Counted from the first letter of the stretch, positions 1 to 8,592 are shown. The stretch is 64,000 nucleotides of DNA from Tsukamurella tyrosinosolvens (GCF_900104775.1 NZ_FNSA01000003.1:1240001-1304000); one strand, 5' to 3'. Numbers and translations are program-made. Notes: a model not told the origin generated them from the sequence alone.

Positions 1-1
1 G

Positions 2-1051
2 ATCGACCTCACCGCCGCGCTGGTCGACATCCCCAGCGTGAGCCACGACGAGGAACGGATCGCCGACGAGGTGGAGGCCGCGCTGCGGGCGCTGGACCGC
101 TTCGAGGTGCTCCGCGTGGGGAACAACGTGCTCGCGCGGACGGATCGCGGGCTGCCGCAGCGCGTCATGCTCGCCGGGCACCTCGACACCGTGCCGATCG
201 CCGACAACGTGCCCAGCCGCCGCGAGGGCGGCGTCCTGCACGGCTGCGGCACCGTCGACATGAAGAGCGGCGACGCGGTCTTCCTGCACCTCGCCGCCAC
301 GATGGCCGATCCCGCCTACGACCTGACCCTCATCTTCTACGAGTGCGAGGAGATCGCCTCGCAGTTCAACGGTCTCGGCCGCATCGAGCGCGAGCTCCCC
401 GCATGGCTGCGGGCCGACGTCGCGATCCTCGGCGAGCCCTCGGGCGGGCTCATCGAGGCCGGCTGCCAGGGCACCATCCGCGTGCGCATCACCGCGAGCG
501 GCGTCCGCGCGCACAGCGCCCGGTCGTGGCTGGGCGACAACGCGATCCACAAACTCGGCCCCGTTCTCACCGCCCTGCAGGACTACTCCGCGCGCACCGT
601 CGACATCGACGGCTGCGAGTACCGCGAGGGCCTCTCCGCCGTGAAGATCGAGGGCGGCGTCGCCGGCAACGTCGTGCCCGACGAGGCGTTCGTGGACGTC
701 AACTTCCGCTTCGCGCCGGACCGCACGGTCGACGAGGCGGTCGCCCACGTCCGGGAGGTCCTCGCGGGACCGCTGGCCGACGGTGCCCTCGGCTTCGAGG
801 TCACCGACGCCGCGCCCGGTGCGCTGCCCGGCCTGGGCGCGCCCGCCGCGGCCGAGCTCGTCGCGGCCGCCGGCGGTCGCTTCCGCGCCAAGTACGGCTG
901 GACCGACGTCTCGCGCTTCGCGGCCCTGGGCATCCCCGCCGTGAACTTCGGTCCGGGCGACCCCAACTACGCGCACAAGCGCGACGAGCACGTGGAGATC
1001 GCGCAGATCACCGAGGTGGCCGCCGTGCTGCGCGCCTTCCTCGCTGGGTAG
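2..1051 (+). CDS. dapE: Succinyl-diaminopimelate desuccinylase, 5' end outside window
   Basis: Zinc-dependent M20-family amidohydrolase that hydrolyses N-succinyl-LL-diaminopimelate in the lysine/meso-DAP branch, needed for peptidoglycan. The frame is already open at base 2 and reads [20 protein letters not shown], which is the usual DapE N-terminus, so the true start lies upstream and the GTG at 38 is internal. Visible metal-site motifs are [19 protein letters not shown] and YECEEIASQ; a C-terminal conserved stretch reads [19 protein letters not shown]. The next gene begins 10 nt after the stop. In M. tuberculosis dapE (Rv1202) also opens this block, which supports the assignment. Confidence 0.95.
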   Translation: MDLTAALVDIPSVSHDEERIADEVEAALRALDRFEVLRVGNNVLARTDRGLPQRVMLAGHLDTVPIADNVPSRREGGVLHGCGTVDMKSGDAVFLHLAATMADPAYDLTLIFYECEEIASQFNGLGRIERELPAWLRADVAILGEPSGGLIEAGCQGTIRVRITASGVRAHSARSWLGDNAIHKLGPVLTALQDYSARTVDIDGCEYREGLSAVKIEGGVAGNVVPDEAFVDVNFRFAPDRTVDEAVAHVREVLAGPLADGALGFEVTDAAPGALPGLGAPAAAELVAAAGGRFRAKYGWTDVSRFAALGIPAVNFGPGDPNYAHKRDEHVEIAQITEVAAVLRAFLAG

Positions 1052-1061
1052 GTTGTGCGTC

Positions 1062-1856
1062 ATGGCCTCCGATAAGAAGCCCTCCCACGACCACTACCTG
1101 CGCTACCGCGGCCCCGTGCGCGTGCAGGGCGCGGCGGCGACGGAGTCGTCGACTACCGATCAGCGGCTCCTCGCGAACGCGGACGACGCCGACTGGCTGC
1201 ACCGCGATCCCTGGCGCGTGATGCGGATCCAGGCCGAGTTCGTCGAGGGCTTCGGCGCGCTCGCCGAATTGCCGCAGGCCGTCACCGTCTTCGGTTCCGC
1301 TCGGATCAAGCCGGATTCGCCGGAGTACGCCACCGGTCGCGAGCTGGGCGCCGGGCTGGTGCGCGCGGGCTACGCCGTGATCACGGGTGGCGGTCCGGGC
1401 GCGATGGAGGCCGCGAACCGCGGCGCCAAGGACGCCGACGGCCTCTCGGTGGGGCTCGGCATCGAGCTGCCGTTCGAGCAGGGGCTCAACGACTGGGTCG
1501 ACCTCGGCATCAACTTCCGGTACTTCTTCGTGCGCAAGACGATGTTCGTCAAGTACGCGCAGGCGTTCGTCTGCCTCCCCGGCGGTTTCGGCACCCTCGA
1601 CGAGCTCTTCGAGGCGCTGACCCTGGTGCAGACGCACAAGGTGACCCGGTTCCCGATCGTGCTGCTGGGCTCCGCCTACTGGGGTGGCCTCGTGGACTGG
1701 ATCCGGGGCACGCTGACCGACCAGGGCATGGTCTCGCCCGGCGACGCCGACCTGATCACCGTCACCGATTCGGTGGCCGAGGCGATCGACATCATCGTGC
1801 GCGCCGACGCCGCGCGCGAGCGCGAGGCCGAGGCCAGCGAGGTGGATCCCTCGTGA
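1062..1856 (+). CDS. TIGR00730/LOG-family Rossmann-fold protein
   Basis: A 264-residue member of the LOG family (phosphoribohydrolase-like nucleotide-binding fold). It has GGGPGAMEAANRGA in the middle and PGGFGTLDELFE near residue 172, matching the PGGxGTxxE signature of the family. Family members release free bases from nucleoside 5'-monophosphates (cytokinin ribotides in plants), but the substrate of this paralogue is not known. A longer N-terminus, rich in charged residues, separates it from the shorter LOG gene that follows. I chose the ATG at 1062 (MASDKKP); the TTG at 1053 would add three residues. It overlaps the next gene by 4 nt (GTGA), so the two are translationally coupled. Confidence 0.88.
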   Translation: MASDKKPSHDHYLRYRGPVRVQGAAATESSTTDQRLLANADDADWLHRDPWRVMRIQAEFVEGFGALAELPQAVTVFGSARIKPDSPEYATGRELGAGLVRAGYAVITGGGPGAMEAANRGAKDADGLSVGLGIELPFEQGLNDWVDLGINFRYFFVRKTMFVKYAQAFVCLPGGFGTLDELFEALTLVQTHKVTRFPIVLLGSAYWGGLVDWIRGTLTDQGMVSPGDADLITVTDSVAEAIDIIVRADAAREREAEASEVDPS

Positions 1857-2401
1857 CCGCGATCGCCGTGTTCTGCGCCTCGCGCCCCGTGCCGCAGGAG
1901 TACATCGACCTCGCCACCGAGGTGGGCCGGGGCATCGCCGCCGGAGGCGACTCCCTGGTGTGGGGCGGCGGGCACGTGTCCATGATGGGCGCGGTCGCGC
2001 AGGCCGCCCGCGACGGCGGCGCCCACACCCTGGGCGTGATCCCGACGGCGCTCGTCGACCGCGAGGTCGCCGACCACGGCGCCGACGAGCTGCTCGTCGT
2101 CGCCACCATGCGCGAGCGCAAGCAGCTCATGGACGACAACGCCGGCGCCTTCCTCGTGCTGCCGGGCGGCGTGGGCACCCTCGAGGAGTTCTTCGAGGCC
2201 TGGACCGCGGGCTACCTCTCCATGCACGACAAGCCCGTGGTGGTGCTCGATCACGACGGCTTCTACGCACCGCTGCTGGACTGGATCGACGGGCTCAAGG
2301 CGAAGGGCTTCGTCGGTGACGCGGCTCTCGGACGGCTGTTGCGCGCGACGGACGTCACGGCGGCCCTCGAGGCGTGCCGTGGTACGGCGGTGCCACGGTA
2401 G
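1853..2401 (+). CDS. LOG-family phosphoribohydrolase (Rv1205-like)
   Basis: A 182-residue LOG protein. It starts with a beta strand AIAVFCASR, carries WGGGHVSMMGAVAQAA and the catalytic PGGVGTLEEFFE near residue 103, with ATMRERKQLM just before it. This size and order match Rv1205, described as a LOG homologue that makes cytokinin-type bases, lying between dapE and fadD6. The GTG start overlaps the stop of the preceding LOG paralogue. Two LOG genes in tandem suggest a shared nucleotide-processing role, perhaps with different substrates; that last point is inference. Confidence 0.9.
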   Translation: MTAIAVFCASRPVPQEYIDLATEVGRGIAAGGDSLVWGGGHVSMMGAVAQAARDGGAHTLGVIPTALVDREVADHGADELLVVATMRERKQLMDDNAGAFLVLPGGVGTLEEFFEAWTAGYLSMHDKPVVVLDHDGFYAPLLDWIDGLKAKGFVGDAALGRLLRATDVTAALEACRGTAVPR

Positions 2402-2404
2402 GCT
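2399..2404 (+). promoter_or_regulatory. -10 element of leaderless fadD6 transcript
   Basis: TAGGCT lies 6 nt before the GTG of fadD6 and there is no Shine-Dalgarno sequence in between. Transcription would start at or next to the GTG. The element overlaps the last codons of the LOG gene. Confidence 0.5.
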
Positions 2405-2410
2405 CGCCGC

Positions 2411-4222
2411 GTGAGCTCTACGCATAAGAACAGCACCGTCGGCGTCGCGGATCTGGCGAGGGGCGTCGGGAAGCTGCTGCCCGACCTGCCTCTCCTGGTC
2501 AAGGAGGGCCCGTCGATCCTGCTGCGTACGCCGAACAGCAAGGAGAGCATCGGCACGGTGTTCGCCAAGCGCGCGGCGCAGCACCCGTCGCGCGACTTCC
2601 TGCGCTTCCACGGCGAGGGCATCAGCTATGGCGAGGCGAACGCCACCGTGAACACCTATGCGCGCGTGCTGCTCCAGCGCGGCGTGAAAGTGGGCGACGT
2701 GGTCGGCGTCGTCATGCACAACCACCCGCAGATGGTGCTGGTGATGCTCGCGATCGTCAAGGTCGGCGCCACCGCCGGCCTGGTCAACTACAACCAGCGC
2801 GGCGCCGTGCTCGGGCACAGCCTCGGCATCCTCGACACCGGCACGATCATCGCCGGCGCGGAGGACCTCGAGGCCTTCGACTCGCTCGACGCCGCGGACC
2901 GCCCCGCCGACGGGGTGGTGCTCACCATCGACGAGCTCGCCGAGCAGGCCCGGCAGGTGCGCGAGCAGGACCCGCGCGCGACCGAGAACCCGGCCGTGAC
3001 CGCCACTCTGCCCGCGAGCACCCGCGCCTTCTACGTCTTCACCTCGGGCACCACCGGCATGCCGAAGGCGTCGATCATGACGCACTACCGCTGGCTCAAG
3101 GGCATGGCCGGCTTCGGCGCGACCGCCGTGCGCATGCGCCGCGACGACGTCATGTACTGCCCACTTCCGCTGTACCACAACAACGCCGCGCTCGTCGCCC
3201 TCGGTTCGGTGCTGGTCTCCGGCGCCACCCTCGCGATCGGCCGCAAGTTCTCGGCGACGAAGTTCTGGGACGAGGCGAACGAGAACTCGGCCACGATGTT
3301 CATCTACATCGGCGAGATCTGCCGCTACCTGCTCAACCAGCCGCCCAAGCCGAGCGACCGGTCCAACACGATCCGGGTGGCCGCGGGCAACGGCATGCGC
3401 CCCGAGATCTGGCGGGACTTCCAGGAGCGCTTCGGGATCGAGCGGATCATGGAGTTCTACGCCGCGAGCGAGACGAACATCGCCTTCGTCAACGTCTTCA
3501 ACATCGAGGGCACCGTCGGACTGTGCCCCCTGCCGCACGCCGTGGTCGAGTACGACCTCGACACCGCCGGCCCCCTGCGCAACGCGAAGGGCCGGCTGCA
3601 GCGGGTCAAGAAGGGCCAGAACGGCCTGCTGCTCACCAAGATCACCAAGTCCGCGCCCTTCGACGGCTACACCGACGGGAAGGCGGGCGACGCCAAGCTG
3701 ATCCGCGACGGCTTCAAGGACGGCGACGTCTGGTTCAACACCGGCGACGTGGTGACCAATCAGGGCTTCGATCACATCGCCTTCGTCGACCGCCTCGGCG
3801 ACACCTTCCGGTGGAAGGGCGAGAACGTCGCGACCACCGAGGTCGAGGGCGCGCTCGACGAGGCCGACCAGGTGGAGGGCGCCATCGTCTACGGCGTCGC
3901 GATCCCCGGCGCCGACGGCAAGGCAGGCATGGCTGCGGTGAAGCTCGCGGAGGGGCGGGAGTTCGACGGTGCCGCGCTCGCCACGCAGCTGCGGAACGAG
4001 CTGCCGGGCTACGCGATCCCGCTCTACGCGCGCGTCGTGCCCAGCCTGGAGGTCACCTCCACGTTCAAGAGCCTCAAGGGCGAGCTCCGCAAGCAGGGCT
4101 TCGCCGAGACCGGCGACGACCCGCTGTACGTCTTCGTCGGTGGCGCGGACGGCTACGTGCCCGCCTACGACGGGTACGCGGACGACGTCGCGGCCGCCAA
4201 GGTCCCGGATCTGCGCTCCTAG
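2411..4222 (+). CDS. fadD6: Long-chain fatty acyl-CoA ligase FadD6 type
   Basis: A 603-residue ANL-superfamily enzyme of the very-long-chain acyl-CoA synthetase (FATP) type. It adenylates a fatty acid and transfers the acyl group to CoA. The phosphate-binding P-loop YVFTSGTTGMPKAS is near residues 207-220, EFYAASETN is the A5-type motif, and WFNTGDVV with FVDRLGDTFRWKGENV gives the adenylate- and hinge-region motifs. The C-terminal lysine region SLKGELRKQGF follows. Length and position between the LOG gene and folP2 match Rv1206. The next gene starts 1 nt after the stop. Confidence 0.92.
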   Translation: MSSTHKNSTVGVADLARGVGKLLPDLPLLVKEGPSILLRTPNSKESIGTVFAKRAAQHPSRDFLRFHGEGISYGEANATVNTYARVLLQRGVKVGDVVGVVMHNHPQMVLVMLAIVKVGATAGLVNYNQRGAVLGHSLGILDTGTIIAGAEDLEAFDSLDAADRPADGVVLTIDELAEQARQVREQDPRATENPAVTATLPASTRAFYVFTSGTTGMPKASIMTHYRWLKGMAGFGATAVRMRRDDVMYCPLPLYHNNAALVALGSVLVSGATLAIGRKFSATKFWDEANENSATMFIYIGEICRYLLNQPPKPSDRSNTIRVAAGNGMRPEIWRDFQERFGIERIMEFYAASETNIAFVNVFNIEGTVGLCPLPHAVVEYDLDTAGPLRNAKGRLQRVKKGQNGLLLTKITKSAPFDGYTDGKAGDAKLIRDGFKDGDVWFNTGDVVTNQGFDHIAFVDRLGDTFRWKGENVATTEVEGALDEADQVEGAIVYGVAIPGADGKAGMAAVKLAEGREFDGAALATQLRNELPGYAIPLYARVVPSLEVTSTFKSLKGELRKQGFAETGDDPLYVFVGGADGYVPAYDGYADDVAAAKVPDLRS

Positions 4223-4223
4223 G

Positions 4224-5117
4224 ATGACCGCACCGTCGGGCGGCCCGATCCCCGTGCGCCCCACCTTCTGCGGCCGCCCGGTGCCGAGCGACCGGGCGCT
4301 GGTGATGGCGATCATCAACCGCACGCCGGACTCCTTCTACGACCGCGGTAGCTACTTCGCGGTGGACGCCGCGCTCGACCGCGTGGACGCGGCCGTCGCC
4401 GAGGGCGCCGACGTGGTGGACGTGGGCGGCGTCAAGGCCGGCCCGGGCCAGGAGGTGGACGCGACCGAGGAGATCGCGCGGACGGTGCCGTTCATCGCGC
4501 AGGTGCGGGACCGGCATCCCGACCTGCTGATCAGCGTGGACACCTGGCGGGCGTCGGTGGCGGAAGCCGCCGTGGACGCCGGGGCCGACCTCATCAACGA
4601 CACCTGGGCCGGTGCGGACCCGGATCTGCCCCGGATCGCGGCGGCCACGGGGGCCGGGCTGGTCTGCTCGCACACGGGCGGCGCGGTGCCCCGCACCCGC
4701 CCCTTCCGGGTGCGTTATCCGGACGTCGTCGCCGACGTGCGCGACTCGCTCGCCGCCGCGGCCGAGGCCGCGTTCGCGGCGGGCGTGCGGGAGGACGGCA
4801 TCGTCATCGATCCCACGCACGATTTCGGCAAGAACACCCACCACGGGCTCGCGCTGCTGCGGCACCTCGACCAGCTCGTCGGGACCGGCTGGCCGGTCCT
4901 GATGGCCCTGTCCAACAAGGACTTCATCGGCGAGACCCTGGACGCCGGGCTCAAGGAGCGCGTCGCCGGCACCCTCGCCGCGACGGCCCTCGCGGCGCAC
5001 GCCGGGGCCCGCATGTTCCGCGTGCACCAGGTGGCCGACACGCGCCGCGTAGTGGAGATGGTCGCCTCCATCGACGGCGCCCGGCCGCCCGCGCGCGTCG
5101 TGCGGGGTCTCGCATGA
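4224..5117 (+). CDS. folP2: Dihydropteroate synthase homologue, FolP2 type
   Basis: A 297-residue TIM-barrel pterin-binding protein. The pterin-site segments NRTPDSFYD (near residue 32), SVDTWRASVAEAAVDAGADLINDTW and DPTHDFGKN are kept. The first conserved DHPS loop, usually DIGGESTRPG, reads DVGGVKAGPG (near residues 66-75), so the Glu, Ser, Thr and Arg of the p-aminobenzoate loop are replaced. This is the FolP2 pattern: the M. tuberculosis paralogue Rv1207 is reported to lack DHPS activity. It probably acts on another pterin-like ligand rather than in folate synthesis. The stop overlaps the ATG of gpgS. Confidence 0.88.
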   Translation: MTAPSGGPIPVRPTFCGRPVPSDRALVMAIINRTPDSFYDRGSYFAVDAALDRVDAAVAEGADVVDVGGVKAGPGQEVDATEEIARTVPFIAQVRDRHPDLLISVDTWRASVAEAAVDAGADLINDTWAGADPDLPRIAAATGAGLVCSHTGGAVPRTRPFRVRYPDVVADVRDSLAAAAEAAFAAGVREDGIVIDPTHDFGKNTHHGLALLRHLDQLVGTGWPVLMALSNKDFIGETLDAGLKERVAGTLAATALAAHAGARMFRVHQVADTRRVVEMVASIDGARPPARVVRGLA

Positions 5118-6022
5118 GCACCGCGCACAGGTTCTTCGAAGAGCCCCGCTGGAGCATCGACGAGCTCGTCGCCGCGAAGGCGGGACGCACCGTCTCCGTC
5201 GTGCTCCCCGCCCTGAACGAGGAGGCCACCGTCGGCGCCGTGGTCGAGACCATCGCGCCGCTAGTCGGGACGCTGGTCGACGAGCTCATCGTGCTCGACT
5301 CGGGCTCGACCGACGCGACGGCGGAGCGGGCCCGCGCCGCGGGCGCCACCGTGATCAGCCGCGAGGAGGCGATCCCGGGGCTGCCGCCCGTGCCCGGCAA
5401 GGGGGAGGCCCTGTGGCGCGGGGTGGCGGCGTCGTCGGGCGACCTCATCGCCTTCGTCGACTCCGACCTGATCGATCCCGACCCGCGGTACGTGCCGAGG
5501 CTGTTGGGCCCCATGCTGTTCCATCCCGAGGTGCACCTCGTCAAGGCGTACTACCGGCGACCGCTGCGCGTCTTCAAGCAGGGCGAGGACCCGACGGGCG
5601 GCGGGCGCGTGACGGAGCTGGTGGCGCGGCCGATCCTGGCGGCGCTGCGGCCGTCGCTGCGCGCGATCCTGCAGCCGCTGGGCGGCGAGTACGCGGGGAC
5701 CCGTGAGTTCCTCGCCTCGGTGCCCTTCGCAGCCGGCTACGGCGTGGAGATCGGCCTGCTGCTGGACGCGGAATCCCGGTACGGGCTGGCGGGCATCGCA
5801 CAGGTGAACCTCTCGGTGCGCAAGCACCGCAATCGCGACCTGCGCGACCTCGGCGTCATGAGTCGACAGATCCTGGGGACGGCGTTGCGGCGCTGCGGGA
5901 TCGAGGACTCCGGGGCGGGCATCACGCAGTACCTCGTGGAGCCCGGACCCGAGGATCGGTTCACCGAGGTCACCACGGAGGTCTCGCTCCAGGATCGGCC
6001 GCCGGTGACGTCCCTGGTGTAG
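5114..6022 (+). CDS. gpgS: Glucosyl-3-phosphoglycerate synthase
   Basis: A 302-residue GT81-family retaining glycosyltransferase (GT-A fold). It joins glucose from a nucleotide donor to 3-phosphoglycerate, the first step of 6-O-methylglucose lipopolysaccharide synthesis. Visible motifs are VVLPALNEEATVG (nucleotide site), VLDSGSTDATAERA and FVDSDLIDPDPRYV, which contains the metal-binding Asp-Ser-Asp. The acceptor-site region GGEYAGTREFLASVPF and the C-terminal KHRNRDLRDLGVMS are also typical. The ATG overlaps the folP2 stop, so it closes the fadD6-folP2-gpgS operon, as in Rv1206-Rv1208. Confidence 0.94.
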   Translation: MSTAHRFFEEPRWSIDELVAAKAGRTVSVVLPALNEEATVGAVVETIAPLVGTLVDELIVLDSGSTDATAERARAAGATVISREEAIPGLPPVPGKGEALWRGVAASSGDLIAFVDSDLIDPDPRYVPRLLGPMLFHPEVHLVKAYYRRPLRVFKQGEDPTGGGRVTELVARPILAALRPSLRAILQPLGGEYAGTREFLASVPFAAGYGVEIGLLLDAESRYGLAGIAQVNLSVRKHRNRDLRDLGVMSRQILGTALRRCGIEDSGAGITQYLVEPGPEDRFTEVTTEVSLQDRPPVTSLV

Positions 6023-6026
6023 CTGC

Positions 6027-6725
6027 TCAGCCCAGCAGGGCGTCGAGTGCCGCGGCGCCGGAGACGAGGGCGCGGCCCCGTCGGACGAGGTTCGCCTGCC
6101 AGCCGTCCAGCGTCCCGCGCAGCGGCTCCACCCCGCCCGCCTCGCGGACGCGCTCGGTGAGCTCGGCGATCCGGGTCAGGCCGTAGCCGCCGCGCCGCAG
6201 TTGCTCCGCCATTCGCGCGTCGCGGACGTCGGCGGGGGAGTACACGCGGTAGCCGGTGGCGCGGTCGCGCGCCGGCCGGACGATGCCCGCCCGTTCCCAG
6301 GCGCGCAACGTCGCCGGGACGACGCCCAGGCGGTGGGCGACCTCGCCGACGAACAGTGCGGCGCCGTCGTCGTCGCCGGGGTCGCCCAGGTCGCCGAGGG
6401 CGGCGCGCACCCGGCGGAAGGTGTCGCGGTCGCCCGCGAGTTCCTCGTGCGCCTGGTCGAGCAGTGCGAAGGCGGCGTCGGGGTCGTCGCGATGCACCGC
6501 GCGCAGGATCGAGCCCGCCCGTGCGTGCCCGCACCCGGGGACGAGCGCCAGGAAGGCGTCGAGGGCGAGTCGGTGCCGCTCGGTGTAGGCGCGGTAGCCC
6601 GACGGGGTGCGTCCGGCCGGAGGCAGCACGCCCTGTTCCTCGTAATTGCGCACCGCCTGGGTGGAGAGCCCGTGGGGGCGCGCGAGGTCGACCGGGCGCA
6701 CCGTGCTTTGAGGGTTATTCGGCAT
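6027..6725 (-). CDS. MerR-type regulator with two HTH domains (TioE-like)
   Basis: A 232-residue regulator with two MerR-like winged-helix segments. The first (about residues 8-50) reads LSTQAVRNYEEQGVLPP, and the second (about 130-175) reads VVPATLRAWERAGIVRPA followed by YRVYSPADVRDARMA. The middle and the C-terminus are helical. Duplicated MerR heads are described in the TioE group. I start at the ATG at 6725 (MPNNPQSTV), because the frame further upstream runs into the divergent gene. It diverges from the erythromycin-esterase gene, with a palindrome in the gap, and probably controls both. The pair is absent from the corresponding M. tuberculosis block, so it is probably accessory. Confidence 0.82.
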   Translation of the reverse strand: MPNNPQSTVRPVDLARPHGLSTQAVRNYEEQGVLPPAGRTPSGYRAYTERHRLALDAFLALVPGCGHARAGSILRAVHRDDPDAAFALLDQAHEELAGDRDTFRRVRAALGDLGDPGDDDGAALFVGEVAHRLGVVPATLRAWERAGIVRPARDRATGYRVYSPADVRDARMAEQLRRGGYGLTRIAELTERVREAGGVEPLRGTLDGWQANLVRRGRALVSGAAALDALLG

Positions 6726-6766
6726 CTTCCACGTGATTCTGGGGCGAAGTTTCAACGGAGTGTTCA

Positions 6767-6776
6767 ACGATATCGT
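6767..6776. promoter_or_regulatory. Palindrome between the MerR gene and the esterase gene
   Basis: ACGATATCGT is a perfect 10-bp palindrome flanked by TTCA and GAAA, lying just before the esterase start. It is a candidate operator for the divergent MerR regulator. The match could be chance at this length. Confidence 0.35.
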
Positions 6777-6783
6777 GAAAGGA

Positions 6784-7962
6784 ATGAACCATGACCGGGT
6801 AGACCTCGTTTCCTTCCTCCATGATGCGCCCACCCCGACCCGCCTGCTCGCCCTCGGCGAGCCCATGCACGGGTCCGAGGAGATCCTCCGCGCCCGCAAC
6901 GCGGTGATCGAGGACCTCGTGCTGCGCGGCGGCTTCCGCTCGATCGCGGTGGAGTCGGACCTGCACCGCTCGCCGCTGGTCAACGACTACCTCGCGGGCG
7001 CCGACCTCGACCCGCAGCGGGTCCTCGCCGAGGGCTTCAGTCACCCTTACCTCCACGCGTTGGAGGCGACGGGTGAACTGCTGCGCACGCTTCGCGCGCT
7101 CAACCGGACGCTGGACGCGCCGGTGCGGTTCTACGGCTTCGACGGCCCCATGGAGATGGCGGCGGCCCCGAGCCCCCGTGCGTTCCTGCTCCGTCTGCGG
7201 GCCGCGATCGCCGAGGTCGCCCCGGACGTCGTCGCGGAGGCCGACCTCGACGCGCTGTTCGGCGACGAAGCGCGGTGGACCGAGGAGGCCGCCATGTACG
7301 AGGCGGACCGGGGCGTCGGGCGGACCGTCGACGCCGAGCGGCTGCGCCTGCTGACCGACGACCTGTGCGCCGTTCTCGACGCGCACGTCCCGGACCTCGC
7401 CGAGCGGGACGAGGACCGGTGGTGGCTGCAGGCGGATGCCGCCACCGCCGTCGGCCTGTTGCGCTACCACGCGATCATGGCGACCGACACCGCGGACCGC
7501 CTCGGCCGGCTCAGCGCGCAGCGGGACGTGATGATGGGGCGCAACCTCCTGGCGATCGCCCGCCGCGAGGCGCCGCGCGGCGGCACCATCGCGTTCGCGC
7601 ACAACCTGCACCTGCAGCGCGGGGTGAGCGAGATGCGGATGGGGCCGCACACCGTGCGCTGGTTCAGCGGCGGAGCGCAGGCGGCGGCGCGCCTCGGCGA
7701 CGGGTACCGGCATGTGGCGATGGCGATCGGCGCAGCGCCCGCGCACGGACTCGCCGCGCCGGCGCCGGGCACCGTCGAGGGGGAACTGAGCCGCGCGCAG
7801 GCCGACCCGGCCCGCCTGTACGCGGGGCCCGACCTCGCCGAGCGGCTGCGCGGCGCGGCCGCGCGGACGGACCGGGACGTGCTCGGCGCGTACTTCCCGC
7901 TGGATGCCGAGCGCCTGGCCCGGACCGACGGTGTCCTCTTCCTCCCCGAGGTTCGGGCATGA
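6784..7962 (+). CDS. Erythromycin esterase family protein
   Basis: A 392-residue member of the EreA/SuccC family of hydrolases, which act without metal through a histidine base. The family's conserved residues are visible: GEPMHGSEEI (His near residue 25), AVESDLHRSPLVNDYL, YGFDGPME and FAHNLHLQRG. Ere enzymes open macrolide lactones, but many homologues have unknown substrates. The start is uncertain: ATG at 6784 (MNHDRVDL) is preceded by AAGGA that is too close, and GTG at 6775 or 6733 are alternatives. It diverges from a two-headed MerR regulator, which suggests inducible expression. Resistance to any drug is not shown by the sequence. Confidence 0.85.
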   Translation: MNHDRVDLVSFLHDAPTPTRLLALGEPMHGSEEILRARNAVIEDLVLRGGFRSIAVESDLHRSPLVNDYLAGADLDPQRVLAEGFSHPYLHALEATGELLRTLRALNRTLDAPVRFYGFDGPMEMAAAPSPRAFLLRLRAAIAEVAPDVVAEADLDALFGDEARWTEEAAMYEADRGVGRTVDAERLRLLTDDLCAVLDAHVPDLAERDEDRWWLQADAATAVGLLRYHAIMATDTADRLGRLSAQRDVMMGRNLLAIARREAPRGGTIAFAHNLHLQRGVSEMRMGPHTVRWFSGGAQAAARLGDGYRHVAMAIGAAPAHGLAAPAPGTVEGELSRAQADPARLYAGPDLAERLRGAAARTDRDVLGAYFPLDAERLARTDGVLFLPEVRA

Positions 7963-7969
7963 TGGCCCC

Positions 7970-8290
7970 ATGGTGATCGTGTTGTACGCCCTGGGTCTGC
8001 TGGCCGTCGCGGCCGTGCTGTACGGCGTGGCCGCGCTGGTGTTCGGGCGAGGCGACGAGACCCCGCCGCTCGAGACCGGTGCCACGCCGACCGTGCTGCC
8101 CGCCGAGGACGTCACGGGCGTGGACGTCCGCGGCCTCCGGTTCCAGCAGGTGGTACGGGGGTACAAGCCCGCCGAGGTGGACTGGGCCCTCGAACGACTG
8201 GCACGGGAGATCGACGTCCTGCGCGCCCGCCTCGCCGCCGAGCAGGAACCCGCGGCGGCCGCGACCGACGCCCCGGGCGAGGCCGATTAG
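7970..8290 (+). CDS. DivIVA-domain membrane protein (Rv1209-like)
   Basis: A 106-residue protein with one N-terminal membrane segment (about residues 2-24, rich in Leu, Val and Ala) and a DivI1A-type motif near residues 53-90, RGLRFQQVVRGYKPAEVD followed by a short coiled coil ERLAREIDVLRARL. The motif is that of cell-pole and growth-site proteins of the Wag31/DivIVA group, here reduced to one copy. Position after gpgS matches Rv1209, although the MerR-esterase pair lies between. The start ATG at 7970 removes 22 residues of upstream open frame that overlap the esterase. Confidence 0.82.
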   Translation: MVIVLYALGLLAVAAVLYGVAALVFGRGDETPPLETGATPTVLPAEDVTGVDVRGLRFQQVVRGYKPAEVDWALERLAREIDVLRARLAAEQEPAAAATDAPGEAD

Positions 8291-8310
8291 GTGCACATTG
8301 CCAGTGGTCC

Positions 8311-8341
8311 GCACCGATCGGTGCAGCGCACAGGCTAGAAT
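8311..8341 (+). promoter_or_regulatory. Palindrome plus -10 element upstream of the DUF3117 gene
   Basis: A perfect 14-bp palindrome GCACCGATCGGTGC occupies 8311-8324 and a TAGAAT hexamer follows at 8336-8341. The palindrome lies about where a -35 element would be, so a repressor or activator could act there. The transcript would have a leader of about 55 nt before the ATG at 8402. Confidence 0.5.
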
Positions 8342-8401
8342 GTGGAGCGGACCCGCTGCGGGCTGCGCTCGGGCGGGTGAAGGATCGGAAGGGAGCAACG
8401 G

Positions 8402-8569
8402 ATGGCGGCTATGAAGCCACGTACGGGGGACGGCCCCTTGGAAGCGACCAAGGAGGGGCGCGGGATCGTGATGCGCGTACCCCTGGAGGGTGGTGGACGC
8501 CTCGTGGTGGAGCTCACGCCGGATGAGGCCGCTGCGCTCGGCGAGGAGCTGCGCGGCGTCACGTCGTAG
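8402..8569 (+). CDS. DUF3117 domain protein (Rv1211-like)
   Basis: A 55-residue protein beginning MAAMKPRTGDGPLEATKEGR and containing GRLVVELTPDEAAALGEEL. This is the DUF3117 family, almost invariant in actinobacteria and present as Rv1211 just before glgA/glgM in M. tuberculosis. The RBS GAAGGGAGC precedes the ATG. Function is unknown; the small beta-rich N-half and acidic helix suggest a binding protein. In M. tuberculosis tagA (3-methyladenine glycosylase) sits between the DivIVA-like gene and this one. Here the 111-nt gap contains no such gene. Confidence 0.92.
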   Translation: MAAMKPRTGDGPLEATKEGRGIVMRVPLEGGGRLVVELTPDEAAALGEELRGVTS

Positions 8570-8592
8570 CCCCGTCGTCCTGCTTTCATCGG

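Noticed and set aside
1676-4324. An 882-codon open frame on the minus strand across the LOG and fadD6 genes
   Set aside because: High GC content keeps antisense frames open. The plus-strand proteins have complete family motifs, and the antisense protein is low-complexity Arg/Gly/Val without any domain.
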